A DNA stretch of 64,000 nt from RGIG4576 sp045656705 (GCA_045656705.1 JAZORR010000050.1:163136-227135); one strand, 5' to 3'; counted from the stretch's first letter, positions 1 through 9,975 are shown. The notes: a model not told the origin generated them from the letters alone. Numbers and translations: made by a program.

Positions 1-2050
1 TCGCGATGAAGAAATTCGTCGTGTGTTGCAAATCCTGAGCCGACGCACCAAAAACAACCCTATGCTCATCGGTGAGCCTGGTACAGGTAAGACTGCCATT
101 GCCGAAGGTCTTGCACAACGCATAGTGCGTGGCGATGTTCCCGAAAATCTTCGCACGAAGCAGGTTTTCTCGCTCGATATGGGGGCTCTTGTGGCAGGTG
201 CTAAGTATAAAGGTGAATTTGAAGAGCGATTGAAGTCTATCGTCAACGAAATAATCCAATCCGATGGCGAAATCATCCTTTTCATCGACGAAATTCACAC
301 TCTTGTGGGTGCTGGTAAGGGCGAAGGGGCAATGGATGCTGCCAACATCCTCAAGCCTGCTCTCGCTCGTGGCGAATTGCGTAGCATTGGAGCCACCACA
401 CTCGACGAATACCAAAAATATTTCGAGAAAGACAAGGCTCTCGAACGCCGTTTCCAAAAGGTAATGGTGGACGAACCCGACGAAGAAAGTGCCATCGCCA
501 TTCTTCGTGGTCTGAAAGAACGATACGAAAACCATCACCATGTGCGTATTCGTGACGAAGCCATTATCGCAGCAGTGCAACTTTCCGAACGATACATCAC
601 CGACCGCTTCTTGCCCGATAAGGCCATCGACCTCATCGACGAAGCTGCCGCTAAACTGCGTATGGAAATCGACTCCGTGCCTCAAGTGCTCGACGATATT
701 AATCGTCGCATAGCTCAACTCGAAATCGAACGAGAAGCCATCAAGCGCGAAGGCGACAATAATAAGGTGAAGCAAATAGACCAAGAACTTGCCAACCTCG
801 GCGACGAACAAAAGGAATACACTGCCAAATGGAAAGCCGAAAAGGAACTAATCAATAAAATTCAACAAAATAAGGTCGACATCGAGCATCTCAACTTCGA
901 AGCTGAGCGCGCCGAACGCAACGGCGACTACGCCAAAGTGGCAGAGATTCGCTATTCGCGCATCAAGCAGAAGCAAGACGAGAACATCGCCATCCAAGAC
1001 CAACTCCACTCAATGCAAGGCGACAAGGCTCTCATCAAGGAGGAAATTGATGCCGAAGACATCGCCGATGTGGTTTCGCACTGGACTGGCATTCCTGTGA
1101 GCAAAATGGTGCAAAGCGAACGCGAAAAACTCCTTCACCTCGAAGAAGAGCTCCACAAGCGTGTCGTAGGTCAAGACGAAGCCATCTGTGCTGTGGCCGA
1201 TGCTGTGCGTCGCAGTCGTGCAGGACTCAACGATCCTCGTCGCCCTCTCGGTTCATTCATTTTTCTTGGCACTACAGGTGTGGGTAAGACCGAACTTGCG
1301 AAAGCTCTTGCCGACTACCTTTTCGACGATGAGAATATGATGACACGCATAGACATGAGCGAATACCAAGAGAAATTCTCCGTCACTCGTCTCATCGGTT
1401 CGCCACCGGGATATGTGGGCTACGACGAAGGTGGACAACTCACCGAAGCTGTGCGTCGCAAACCTTATTCGGTAGTGCTTTTCGACGAAATTGAAAAGGC
1501 TCACCCTGATGTGTTCAATGTGCTGCTACAAGTGCTCGACGATGGACGATTGACCGACAACAAAGGTCGCCTCGTGAATTTCAAGAATACTATCATCATT
1601 ATGACTTCCAACCTCGGTTCATCTCTCATTCGTGAGCGTATGGAGCATCTGAACGAGCATAATCGCTACGAAGTAATCGAAAACACAAAAAACGATGTTC
1701 TCGAAATGCTCAAGAAAACAATACGCCCAGAATTTATCAACCGTATCGACGAAATCATAATGTTCACACCATTGAACGAAAAAGAGATTCTCGAAATTGT
1801 GGGATTGCAAATCAATAGCATCAAAAAAATGCTTGCAAAAAATGGCATCACACTTGATGTCACTCACGAAGCACTTGAATACCTCGGCACAGAAGGTTAC
1901 GATCCCGAATTTGGAGCAAGACCAGTGAAACGTGTCATCCAACGACTTGTGCTAAACCAATTGTCGAAAGACATATTAGCACAAAAAGTAGATAGCACAC
2001 GCCCTATCACCATCACACTCCAACAAGGCCAACTTAGCTTCCTCAATTAG
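1..2050 (+). CDS. clpB: ATP-dependent disaggregase ClpB, 5' end outside window
   Basis: Hexameric cytosolic chaperone that, with the DnaK system, pulls polypeptides out of aggregates. The reading frame is open from base 2, so the start and roughly 180 N-terminal residues lie upstream of the window; the GTG at 23 is internal. Visible in order: first AAA+ domain with Walker A GEPGTGKT (71-94) and Walker B LFIDEIHTL, a long charged coiled-coil middle domain (about 700-1050) that separates ClpB from ClpA/ClpC, and a second AAA+ domain with GTTGVGKT (1268-1291), LFDEIEKAH and a C-terminal D2-small domain. No truncation is seen at the 3' end. A strong hairpin terminator follows at 2071. Confidence 0.97.
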   Translation, partial: RDEEIRRVLQILSRRTKNNPMLIGEPGTGKTAIAEGLAQRIVRGDVPENLRTKQVFSLDMGALVAGAKYKGEFEERLKSIVNEIIQSDGEIILFIDEIHTLVGAGKGEGAMDAANILKPALARGELRSIGATTLDEYQKYFEKDKALERRFQKVMVDEPDEESAIAILRGLKERYENHHHVRIRDEAIIAAVQLSERYITDRFLPDKAIDLIDEAAAKLRMEIDSVPQVLDDINRRIAQLEIEREAIKREGDNNKVKQIDQELANLGDEQKEYTAKWKAEKELINKIQQNKVDIEHLNFEAERAERNGDYAKVAEIRYSRIKQKQDENIAIQDQLHSMQGDKALIKEEIDAEDIADVVSHWTGIPVSKMVQSEREKLLHLEEELHKRVVGQDEAICAVADAVRRSRAGLNDPRRPLGSFIFLGTTGVGKTELAKALADYLFDDENMMTRIDMSEYQEKFSVTRLIGSPPGYVGYDEGGQLTEAVRRKPYSVVLFDEIEKAHPDVFNVLLQVLDDGRLTDNKGRLVNFKNTIIIMTSNLGSSLIRERMEHLNEHNRYEVIENTKNDVLEMLKKTIRPEFINRIDEIIMFTPLNEKEILEIVGLQINSIKKMLAKNGITLDVTHEALEYLGTEGYDPEFGARPVKRVIQRLVLNQLSKDILAQKVDSTRPITITLQQGQLSFLN

Positions 2051-2070
2051 CCCCACAAACCCTCACAACA

Positions 2071-2110
2071 AATAGAGCGAAAAATCACCCCAGATTTTCC
2101 GCTCTATTTT
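2071..2110 (+). terminator. Intrinsic terminator of clpB
   Basis: Stem of AGAGCG/CGCTCT extended by an A-T rich part (AAAATC/GATTTT with one mismatch) and followed by a T run. It lies 20 bases after the clpB stop. Confidence 0.85.
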
Positions 2111-2130
2111 CACCTAACCACACTCATAAT

Positions 2131-2151
2131 TCCTCATTCCTAACTCCTAAC
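2131..2151 (-). repeat. Dispersed repeat copy, TTAGGAGTTAGGA type
   Basis: Read on the minus strand this 21-base stretch is identical to 27963-27983. The motif is built from degenerate TTAGGAG/TTAGGAA units. Both copies are intergenic. No coding role is seen. Confidence 0.6.
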
Positions 2152-2213
2152 CGAATCCAACTTTTATAAAAATTCCTAATAAAATTCACTTTTACATCGA
2201 AATTCAGTAACTT

Positions 2214-2229
2214 TGGCACTTTATTTGTT
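2214..2229 (+). promoter_or_regulatory. Sigma-54-like -24/-12 promoter of lon (overlaps a TAnnTTTG box)
   Basis: TGGCAC (2214-2219), five bases, then TTGTT (2225-2229) matches the sigma-54 consensus TGGCAC-N5-TTGCW with a single change at the -12 GC. The same core recurs upstream of htpG with a perfect -12. TAACTTTG (2208-2215) overlaps the -24 half and also fits the Bacteroidetes primary sigma -7 box, so either or both polymerase forms could act here. The leader would be about 100 bases. Confidence 0.55.
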
Positions 2230-2336
2230 ATAGCATAACTTAATGGGAACACAAAAGAAAAAATCCCAACAATTAATATTTAACTAATCCGTGGAATTTA
2301 AGAAATTCCCTTTGAATATATAGATAGCAATACAAT

Positions 2337-4775
2337 ATGAAATTTAAAGATTTTGATATGTCCGACGAAGGTTCGGCTCGCATTATGCCTATTTTTGCCG
2401 AAATCAAAGGCGAAATTGGCAACGAAGAAGATATTCAATCGCTCGACGGACAAGACATACCCATCTTGGCGCTTAGGAATATGGTTTTATTCCCTGGCAT
2501 CACTCTACCTATTGCCGTAGGTAGAGATAAGTCGTTGAAACTTATCAACGAAATCCAACGCACACACAAGCACATTGGTGTGGTGTGCCAACGAAATAGC
2601 AAGGTAGAAGATCCTCAATTCAAAGACTTGTACGAAGTGGGCGTAATTGCCGACGTTGTTAAAGTACTCGAACTTGGCGACGGCTCTACCAATGTTATCC
2701 TACAAGGACACTCAGTGTTTCATCTCGACAGCATCACCGAGACCGAACCATATCTTCGCGGACACATCACTCTGCTCGACGATGTGCTACCTCTCGAAAA
2801 CGACAAGGAATTTGAGGTAATTGCTACTTCGCTCAAGGAACTCACTTTTAACATATTGAGAAACCTTGCCGAAGGTGCTCAAGAAATGGCCTTTGCCATC
2901 AAAAACATTGATAATCCTATTTACCTTATCAATTTCCTTGCCACCAATATTCCATTCTCGCCTACCGAGAAGCAAGCACTTTTGCAAGAGCGTTCTATCA
3001 AAAAACGCGCTTACAAATTGTACTCTATCCTATCGAAAGAGGCTCAATATTTGGAATTAAAGGCTGATATCCAATCTAAAACTCGAGAAGACCTTTCGCA
3101 ACAACAACGCGAGCACTTCCTTCAACAACAAATTCGCACCATTCAAGACGAGCTTGGCACTTCCGACGACGAAATTGCTGAACTCGAAAAGCGTGCAAAA
3201 AAGAAAAATTGGAGCGAAGAAACTGCTAAAGCCTTCCAAAAGGAATTGCGCAAACTCGAACGCATCAATCCTCAATCGCCCGATTTCAATGTGCAATATA
3301 GTTACTTGGATACTCTCCTAAACCTACCTTGGAATGTATTCACAGTAGACAAGTTTAACCTAAAATCGGTTGAATCTAAACTCAATCACGATCACTACGG
3401 GCTCGACAAAGTGAAAGATCGCATTCTCGAACACCTTTCGGTCCTTAAACTTCGTGGCGATATGAAAGCCCCTATCATCTGCCTTTACGGCCCTCCAGGG
3501 GTGGGTAAAACATCACTTGGCAAATCTATTGCCGACGCACTTGGTCGCAAGTATGCCAGAGTGTCACTCGGTGGCTTGCACGACGAGGCAGAAATTCGTG
3601 GTCACCGTCGTACCTACATCGGTGCTATGCCAGGACGCATCATCGACGCTCTTCGCAAATGCGAAAGCTCAAACCCTGTGTTCGTACTCGACGAAATCGA
3701 CAAACTTGGCAAAGACTTCAAGGGCGATCCATCTTCAGCATTGCTCGAAGTTCTCGATCCAGAACAAAACAGCCATTTCCACGACAACTATATCGATATG
3801 GACTTCGACCTATCGAAAATCCTCTTCATTGCCACAGCCAATTCACTTCAAACGCTGTCGCAACCGCTTCTCGACCGTATGGAAATCATCGAGATCAATG
3901 GTTATATTATGGAAGAAAAAGTGGAAATCGCAAGAAAGCACCTCATCCCTAAGCAACTCGAAGAGCACGGTTTCGCACCAAAGGAAATCGAATTCAACAA
4001 ACCTGCAATCTCTAAGATTATAGACTCATACACCCGCGAATCGGGCGTACGCCAACTCGACAAGAAGATTGCAAAAGTGCTTCGCCGTTGTGCACGCCTC
4101 AAGGCCACCGATAGCGAATTCCCTAAGACTATCAACCTCAACAACCTCAAGGAATTCCTCGGTGCAGAAGAATACAACAAAGACCACTACGAAGGCAACG
4201 ACTTCGCTGGAGTAGTCACCGGACTTGCTTGGACAGCCGTAGGTGGAGAAATTCTATTCGTAGAATCTTCCCTATCTCGTGGCAAAGGCGAAAAATTGAC
4301 ACTCACAGGAAACCTCGGCGACGTGATGAAAGAATCTGCAGTCATTGCAATGCAATACCTCAAATCGCATAGCTCGCTATTCGGCATCGACTACGAACTT
4401 TTCGACAAATACAATGTGCATATCCACGTTCCAGAAGGAGCCATCCCTAAAGACGGTCCATCGGCAGGTGTCACCATGGTCACATCACTCGCATCATCGT
4501 TCACACAACGAAAAGTGCGTCCTAACCTTGCTATGACAGGCGAAATCACACTTCGCGGCAAAGTGCTTCCAGTGGGAGGTATCAAAGAAAAAATACTTGC
4601 AGCTAAGCGCGCAGGTATCACCGATATCATTCTTTGCCAAGAAAACCGCAAGGACATCGATGAAATTAAAGATATCTACCTAAAGGGCTTGACATTCCAT
4701 TACGTAAGCACCATCAAAGACGTAATCGACATCGCCCTTCTGCCTGAAAAAGTAAAAGACGCCATCGAATTGTAA
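2337..4775 (+). CDS. lon: ATP-dependent Lon protease (LonA)
   Basis: Cytosolic AAA+ serine protease that degrades misfolded and regulatory proteins. The 812 residues are a normal LonA length. In order: N-terminal substrate-binding LON domain (about residues 40-250), a coiled segment, the AAA+ module with Walker A GPPGVGKT (residues 385-392) and FVLDEIDKLG, then the protease domain. The catalytic dyad is Ser709 in PKDGPSAG and a Lys near 752 in GGIKEK, with the expected spacing of about 43 residues. The ATG at 2337 follows an A/T-rich leader without a Shine-Dalgarno, as usual in this phylum. It lies between clpB and htpG, with which it shares the proteostasis theme. A terminator follows. Confidence 0.97.
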   Translation: MKFKDFDMSDEGSARIMPIFAEIKGEIGNEEDIQSLDGQDIPILALRNMVLFPGITLPIAVGRDKSLKLINEIQRTHKHIGVVCQRNSKVEDPQFKDLYEVGVIADVVKVLELGDGSTNVILQGHSVFHLDSITETEPYLRGHITLLDDVLPLENDKEFEVIATSLKELTFNILRNLAEGAQEMAFAIKNIDNPIYLINFLATNIPFSPTEKQALLQERSIKKRAYKLYSILSKEAQYLELKADIQSKTREDLSQQQREHFLQQQIRTIQDELGTSDDEIAELEKRAKKKNWSEETAKAFQKELRKLERINPQSPDFNVQYSYLDTLLNLPWNVFTVDKFNLKSVESKLNHDHYGLDKVKDRILEHLSVLKLRGDMKAPIICLYGPPGVGKTSLGKSIADALGRKYARVSLGGLHDEAEIRGHRRTYIGAMPGRIIDALRKCESSNPVFVLDEIDKLGKDFKGDPSSALLEVLDPEQNSHFHDNYIDMDFDLSKILFIATANSLQTLSQPLLDRMEIIEINGYIMEEKVEIARKHLIPKQLEEHGFAPKEIEFNKPAISKIIDSYTRESGVRQLDKKIAKVLRRCARLKATDSEFPKTINLNNLKEFLGAEEYNKDHYEGNDFAGVVTGLAWTAVGGEILFVESSLSRGKGEKLTLTGNLGDVMKESAVIAMQYLKSHSSLFGIDYELFDKYNVHIHVPEGAIPKDGPSAGVTMVTSLASSFTQRKVRPNLAMTGEITLRGKVLPVGGIKEKILAAKRAGITDIILCQENRKDIDEIKDIYLKGLTFHYVSTIKDVIDIALLPEKVKDAIEL

Positions 4776-4796
4776 AAAAATCAATAAATACAATCA

Positions 4797-4833
4797 AAAG
4801 AGGCAGTATCATTTTTTTGACACTGCCTCTTTT
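4797..4833 (+). terminator. Intrinsic terminator of lon
   Basis: Twelve-base arms AAAAGAGGCAGT/ACTGCCTCTTTT around a T-rich loop, directly after the lon stop. The A and T tails make it usable from both directions. Confidence 0.9.
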
Positions 4834-4984
4834 CCCTTTCCACACTTTACTTAAAAATCACATTTCATTCACACATTTCCTAATTAAGGTGAATATCGCT
4901 ATCATGTAGCCTATCTATAGCAGACACGCACTACTCGCTCACATCTCGATTCTGCAAGCAGAATACCACATTCATCACACCAAA

Positions 4985-5236
4985 CTATTCCCTAAGCCAT
5001 CCGTAGAGCATTGTGAACAATGCCACCAATAGCACACTGCCAGAGATGGCCATGAATACTTGTTCGCCAAGCACAGCAAACACCAATACCATAAGCAGAC
5101 TCACTGCCATCACAATCACTGCAAGATTGTCACCCTTCACACATTCTGCCATCACTCGTGTCATAGCGTTCTTCACTTGTGTTACCTTCATAGTCACCTC
5201 ATTGTTGTGAGTTACATTTAAAGCCATTGTCTTCAT
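4985..5236 (-). CDS. Small predicted inner-membrane protein, unknown function
   Basis: An 83-residue frame with a polar N-terminal half and two hydrophobic helices near the C-terminus (about residues 37-55 and 60-78), ending in WLRE. I do not recognise a family. Support for a real gene is a perfect TAATTTTG promoter box on the same strand (5305 to 5298) about 60 bases upstream, and the lack of a competing gene between lon and htpG. A shorter start at the internal Met-16 is possible. No terminator was seen downstream on this strand apart from the lon hairpin. Confidence 0.5.
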   Translation of the reverse strand: MKTMALNVTHNNEVTMKVTQVKNAMTRVMAECVKGDNLAVIVMAVSLLMVLVFAVLGEQVFMAISGSVLLVALFTMLYGWLRE

Positions 5237-5297
5237 ATTTTATAATGTATTTAAGCGTTAATTGTTTTTGTTTTTATCTATCTCTTGATTTACACTG

Positions 5298-5305
5298 CAA
5301 AATTA
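5298..5305 (-). promoter_or_regulatory. -7 box TAATTTTG for the small membrane protein
   Basis: Exact TAnnTTTG match on the minus strand, about 60 bases upstream of the start at 5236. Confidence 0.5.
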
Positions 5306-5394
5306 CCCTCACGGTGGGCAAGTTTATTGCACACCAATCTTAAAAAATGTAAAACACACTTTTCCCTACTGCAAATTTGTCATACTCTTGCCTT

Positions 5395-5410
5395 TGGCAC
5401 TTTTTTTGCT
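5395..5410 (+). promoter_or_regulatory. Sigma-54-type -24/-12 promoter of htpG
   Basis: TGGCAC (5395-5400), five T residues, TTGCT (5406-5410) is a complete match to TGGCAC-N5-TTGCW, with ten bases between the GG and GC dinucleotides. The predicted start lies near 5420, giving a leader of about 40 bases. A TAnnTTTG box is not perfect here (TGCCTTTG). Confidence 0.6.
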
Positions 5411-5460
5411 CTTATTTGTTGTAAATGATATAGAATAATAACTAAAAATTTAAATATACT

Positions 5461-7482
5461 ATGCAAAAAGGTTCAATTGGGGTTACTACCGAAAACATTT
5501 TCCCCGTAATCAAAAAATTCTTATATAGCGACCACGAAATTTTCCTTCGCGAACTTGTTTCAAATGCTGTGGATGCTACTCAAAAACTTCGCACACTCGC
5601 TTCACACGGCGAATTTAATGGTGTGCTTGATAATACTTCAGTGAGCGTCACCATCGACAAGGAAAACGGCACTCTCACTGTGAGCGACCATGGTATCGGT
5701 ATGACTGCCGAAGACATTGACCGATATATCAATCAGATTGCATTCTCAGGAGCTGAAGAGTTCCTTGAAAAATACAAAAACGAAGCTAATGCCATCATCG
5801 GACACTTCGGTCTTGGTTTCTACTCAGCATTTATGGTTTCTAAGAAAGTAGAAATCCGCACTCTATCTTATAAGGAAGGTGCAAAGGCTATGAGCTGGGT
5901 GTGTGATGGAAGTCCTGAATATGAAATGGCTGAAATAGAAAAGGCTGAACGAGGCACCGACATCATCCTTCACATCGACGACGACAGCAAGGAATTCCTA
6001 GAAAAATCTCGCATCGAAGCATTGCTGAAGAAATATTGCCGTTTCTTGCCTGTGTCTATCATCTGTGGCAAGCAACAAAAGTGGGAAGACGGCAAATATG
6101 TCGACACCGACGAAGACAACGTAATCAACAATGTAGAACCTCTATGGACCAAGAAGCCTGCCGACTTGAAGGACGAAGACTACATCAACTTCTACCACGA
6201 ACTACATCCAGGACAAGACGATCCTCTTTTCTGGATTCACCTAAATGTGGACTTCCCATTCAACCTCACAGGTATTCTTTACTTCCCTAAGATAAAAAAC
6301 AACATCGACATCAATAAGAATCGCATTCAATTGTATTGCAATCAAGTGTATGTTACCGACCAAGTGGAAGGTGTGGTTCCAGATTTCTTGATGCTATTGC
6401 AAGGCGTTATCGATTCTCCAGATATCCCATTGAATGTATCTCGCTCTTATCTTCAAAGCGATGCCAATGTGAAGAAAATTTCATCTCACATCACAAAGAA
6501 AGTATCATCTCGCCTCGAAGAAATCGCAAGAAAAGACCGCAAAAACTTCGAGGAAAAGTGGAACGATATCAAGGTATTCATTGAATATGGAATGCTCACC
6601 GACGAAAAATTCTGCGAATCGGCAATGAAGTATGCCCTACTCGAAGACACCGAAAAGCAATATTTCAATTTCGAAGAATACAAAACTCTTATCAAAGACA
6701 ACCAAACCGACAAAGACGGTAACCTTGTATACCTATACGCTACCGACAAAGAAGACCAATACACCCACATCAAGGCAGCCACCGACAAGGGCTACAATGT
6801 GCTAATGATGAACGGACAATTGGATTCACATTTCATCGGTTTGCTCGAACGCAAGTTTGAAAAGAGTCGTTTCGCTCGTGTTGATGCCGACGTAGTGAGC
6901 AACCTTATCCCTAAAGACGATAAGAAAGATGCCGACATCACTCCACTTCAACGCACCATCACCACTACCCTATTCAAGTCGCAAGTGCCTGCACTCGAAA
7001 AGAGCGATTTCTTCATCTCGTTCGAGGCTCTTGGCGCCGACGAAAACCCTATCGTACTCACCCAAAGCGAGTATATGCGCCGCATGAAAGAAATGGCTGC
7101 TATGCAACCAGGAATGAGCTTCTATGGCGAATTGCCAGATAGCTACAATATGATTATCAACACAGAGCACGCAGTTATCAAGAAAGTAATCACAGAGGCC
7201 GAAACTGCCCTTAAATTGAGCGTAGAACCTCTTGAAGCATCACTTGCTGACACCAATAATGCTCTCGAAGAAGCAAGCAAAGACGATAGCAAGAAGGACG
7301 AAGCATCAGCACTCGAAAAGAAAGCCGAAGAAATTCGCAACGAGCAAAGCAAACTCATCAGCGACTATGCAATGACCAACGACAAAGTGAAGCAATTGGT
7401 CGACATCGCCCTACTTGGCAACGGTCTATTGAAAGGCGAAGCCCTCAACAACTTCCTAAAACGCTCAGTAAGTCTGCTATAA
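5461..7482 (+). CDS. htpG: Molecular chaperone HtpG (bacterial Hsp90)
   Basis: ATP-dependent homodimeric cytosolic chaperone. The N-terminal GHKL ATPase domain shows LRELVSNAVDA (ATP-site Glu and Asn), DHGIGM and GHFGLGFYSAF in the correct order. The middle client-binding domain starts with the PLWTKKP region, and a C-terminal dimerisation domain follows. At 673 residues it is longer than E. coli HtpG (624). Part of the excess is a charged Ala/Lys/Glu segment at about residues 595-630. It is preceded by a sigma-54-like promoter shared in design with lon, and followed by a terminator. Confidence 0.97.
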   Translation: MQKGSIGVTTENIFPVIKKFLYSDHEIFLRELVSNAVDATQKLRTLASHGEFNGVLDNTSVSVTIDKENGTLTVSDHGIGMTAEDIDRYINQIAFSGAEEFLEKYKNEANAIIGHFGLGFYSAFMVSKKVEIRTLSYKEGAKAMSWVCDGSPEYEMAEIEKAERGTDIILHIDDDSKEFLEKSRIEALLKKYCRFLPVSIICGKQQKWEDGKYVDTDEDNVINNVEPLWTKKPADLKDEDYINFYHELHPGQDDPLFWIHLNVDFPFNLTGILYFPKIKNNIDINKNRIQLYCNQVYVTDQVEGVVPDFLMLLQGVIDSPDIPLNVSRSYLQSDANVKKISSHITKKVSSRLEEIARKDRKNFEEKWNDIKVFIEYGMLTDEKFCESAMKYALLEDTEKQYFNFEEYKTLIKDNQTDKDGNLVYLYATDKEDQYTHIKAATDKGYNVLMMNGQLDSHFIGLLERKFEKSRFARVDADVVSNLIPKDDKKDADITPLQRTITTTLFKSQVPALEKSDFFISFEALGADENPIVLTQSEYMRRMKEMAAMQPGMSFYGELPDSYNMIINTEHAVIKKVITEAETALKLSVEPLEASLADTNNALEEASKDDSKKDEASALEKKAEEIRNEQSKLISDYAMTNDKVKQLVDIALLGNGLLKGEALNNFLKRSVSLL

Positions 7483-7537
7483 TCTCACTAAGGTTACTGA
7501 GTTTCTTGTATTGCAAACTCGTTGTCCTCACAATAAT

Positions 7538-7578
7538 AATGGCGATTGGAGATCACACTCCAACCGCCATTACTTTTT
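7538..7578. terminator. Terminator between convergent htpG and antiporter genes
   Basis: Arms AATGGCG/CGCCATT and TTGGAG/CTCCAA form one hairpin, followed by a T run on the plus strand. It sits between the two convergent stops and may serve both. Confidence 0.85.
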
Positions 7579-7600
7579 CTATGCAGATTAGTATTCTATG

Positions 7601-9832
7601 TTAAGCCTTTAGCGAAGAAAGTTTTTGCTTATCACCCACAAGCCACAACACATCCCCCACTTCAAACACTTCTTTGCCGTTAGGTTTCTTGTATTCATCA
7701 CCGCGTTGAATTGCAACGAGAAGCGATGCATAGTCCTCACGCAAGCGTGCTATGGCACTTGTCTTACCTGCAAGACTTGAATCTTCAGTCACTTCAATGT
7801 GTACGAATGAAATGTCTTTTTCATCAATAGCATGAGCTTCGTTCACTGTTTCTTCCGAATCCTCTATCACTGGTAGCAGAGATTGGATTTCTTCCTCAGT
7901 ACCCACTACACCTACCACATCACCAGGGAACAGACGCATATCGGCACTCGGTATTGGATACACATTAGCACCTCGTTGTATGCTCGCCACATTAGCACCA
8001 TATTTTTTGCGCATATCGCTATTGCATAGGCGTTCGCCCACAAACGGACAAGTATACCCCACTGTCATAAATGCCAAATGAATATCGTTCACCAAGGTAT
8101 TACCCTTACCACTCTTTCGCAATTCGCGTTCGTTGAGGTTGCGCACAAATTTACTTTCCACTTGGCCCATTTTATCCATATTTTTACCCGAAAGTTTATA
8201 GTGCATAAAGGCAAGTATTGCCACCTTCACAAGAGCCACAGCCACACCATTATGATGTGCATAAAGCAAACCTACATATATCTGTACCATCACAAATACA
8301 ATCACAAAACGTGATATAATAAGCACCACAATCGGCACCATCGATTTATTGTTTTGCTTCTTCAGTTCTTCGCGTTCTTCACGTTTAGTCGATGGATAAG
8401 TGAGAGCCACAAAGAATGGGAACATAACAGCAAGCGATGCCGCAAGTGCCACCACTTTGCCCCATTCTTCGCCTATCAGGCTTTCGCTAAATGGCACCAC
8501 AAAGTGTAGCGATACCCACATCATACCTATAAGCACCACCGAATATAGTAATATACGCCACGCATAGCGTCCTAATACTATTTTCCACAATGAGCCGGTA
8601 TCATCGGCAGAATTAGCATTATTGCTATATGCAGCAAGAATAGCAAGCACCTTCTTAGGTAATATTTTTTCCACTTTTTCATAGCACGGAACAGCCCACT
8701 TTATAAAATAAGGTGTAAAGAATGTAGTGATCACACTCACAGCCACCACGATTGGGTACAATGTAGCGTCAAGCACACCAAGGCTCATACCAAGCGATGC
8801 AATAATAAATGCAAATTCACCAATTTGTGTAAGGCTAAAACCACTCTCTATTGCTATCTTCAATGGTTGTCCCATAGCAAGCATACCAAGTGTACCAAAC
8901 ACTATCATACCCACTATCACCACTCCCGAAAGTAGCAATATCACGCTCCAATATTCGCCAATCACAGTAGGATTTACCATCATACCCACCGAGATAAAGA
9001 ACACAGCACCGAAGAGGTCTTTCACTGGTTTCATCACCTTTTCAATATGTTCGGCTTCGTTAGTTCCAGCAAGTATCGATCCCATAATGAATGCTCCGAG
9101 TGCCATAGAGAAACCCGAATAAACAGAGAACACGGCCATCAACAGGCACAATCCCACCGATATCACAAGAAGCATCTCGTCGTTGATAAGACGACGGAAA
9201 CGCTTGAAGAATGTAGGCAACACATACACACCCACTGTGAAACATATCACAAGGAAGAACACAAGTTTTCCAATACTCATCAGCATTTCTCCACCTTCCA
9301 CACTATTATTCAATGCCACACTCGATAGTATCACCATCATCACCACAGCGAAGAGGTCTTCACATATCAGCACGGCAAGCACATGTGGCACAAACCTGCG
9401 CTGACGCATATTCAAGTCGGTAAATGCCTTAATGATGATAGTGGTAGACGACATCGACAGCATTCCTCCGAGGAATAGGCGGTTGATGAAATTATAGTCG
9501 AGAAATCCACCCACCATAAAACCAAATCCCATCATCCCACTCACTATGATGAGTGCCGTCACTGCGGCCGAACCACCAACATTCATCAATTTCTTGAAAC
9601 TAAACTCAAGTCCAAGACAAAACAAAAGTACAATAATACCTATCTCTGCCCAAAACTCAATATTAGCTTCGTTTCCCACCGATGGGAAATAATGAAAATT
9701 ACTACTTGCCACAAATCCTGCTACAATGTAGCCCAATACTACAGGTTGCTTCAACTTCTTAAATAGAAGCGTAACACCTGCTCCCAACATCATTATAAGT
9801 GCCAAATCACTTATCATTCCTTCTATATCCAT
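7601..9832 (-). CDS. Cation:proton antiporter, CPA2 (KefB/NhaS-like) family with C-terminal RCK_C domains
   Basis: Inner-membrane exchanger of K+ or Na+ for H+. The first 400 residues form about a dozen hydrophobic helices with family motifs such as QPVVLGYIVAGF, the acidic EIGIIVLLFCLGLEF and LGGMLSMSSTTIIIKAF. More helices follow at about 420-530. The soluble C-terminus carries two TrkA-C/RCK_C-type modules (about 590-665 and 680-743), so ion or nucleotide gating is likely. I see no full nucleotide-binding TrkA-N domain. The ion specificity cannot be read from the sequence. It has its own TAAATTTG box upstream and a leader of about 140 bases. Confidence 0.9.
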   Translation of the reverse strand: MDIEGMISDLALIMMLGAGVTLLFKKLKQPVVLGYIVAGFVASSNFHYFPSVGNEANIEFWAEIGIIVLLFCLGLEFSFKKLMNVGGSAAVTALIIVSGMMGFGFMVGGFLDYNFINRLFLGGMLSMSSTTIIIKAFTDLNMRQRRFVPHVLAVLICEDLFAVVMMVILSSVALNNSVEGGEMLMSIGKLVFFLVICFTVGVYVLPTFFKRFRRLINDEMLLVISVGLCLLMAVFSVYSGFSMALGAFIMGSILAGTNEAEHIEKVMKPVKDLFGAVFFISVGMMVNPTVIGEYWSVILLLSGVVIVGMIVFGTLGMLAMGQPLKIAIESGFSLTQIGEFAFIIASLGMSLGVLDATLYPIVVAVSVITTFFTPYFIKWAVPCYEKVEKILPKKVLAILAAYSNNANSADDTGSLWKIVLGRYAWRILLYSVVLIGMMWVSLHFVVPFSESLIGEEWGKVVALAASLAVMFPFFVALTYPSTKREEREELKKQNNKSMVPIVVLIISRFVIVFVMVQIYVGLLYAHHNGVAVALVKVAILAFMHYKLSGKNMDKMGQVESKFVRNLNERELRKSGKGNTLVNDIHLAFMTVGYTCPFVGERLCNSDMRKKYGANVASIQRGANVYPIPSADMRLFPGDVVGVVGTEEEIQSLLPVIEDSEETVNEAHAIDEKDISFVHIEVTEDSSLAGKTSAIARLREDYASLLVAIQRGDEYKKPNGKEVFEVGDVLWLVGDKQKLSSLKA

Positions 9833-9975
9833 TTCTAAGTATGTAATTAATTATTTGTTTCTTTTGTAAGTGCTATGCAATAGGCGATAAATCACACATC
9901 GCATTGTTAATCCTTCCCAACATAATATCGACTGTAATAGATTCTATCATATACTTTATTTCCTATTTTAAACTA

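Noticed and set aside
8078..9404. Several Thr/His-rich plus-strand frames opposite the antiporter
   Set aside because: Antisense shadows of a hydrophobic membrane protein gene with no promoter or recognisable product.
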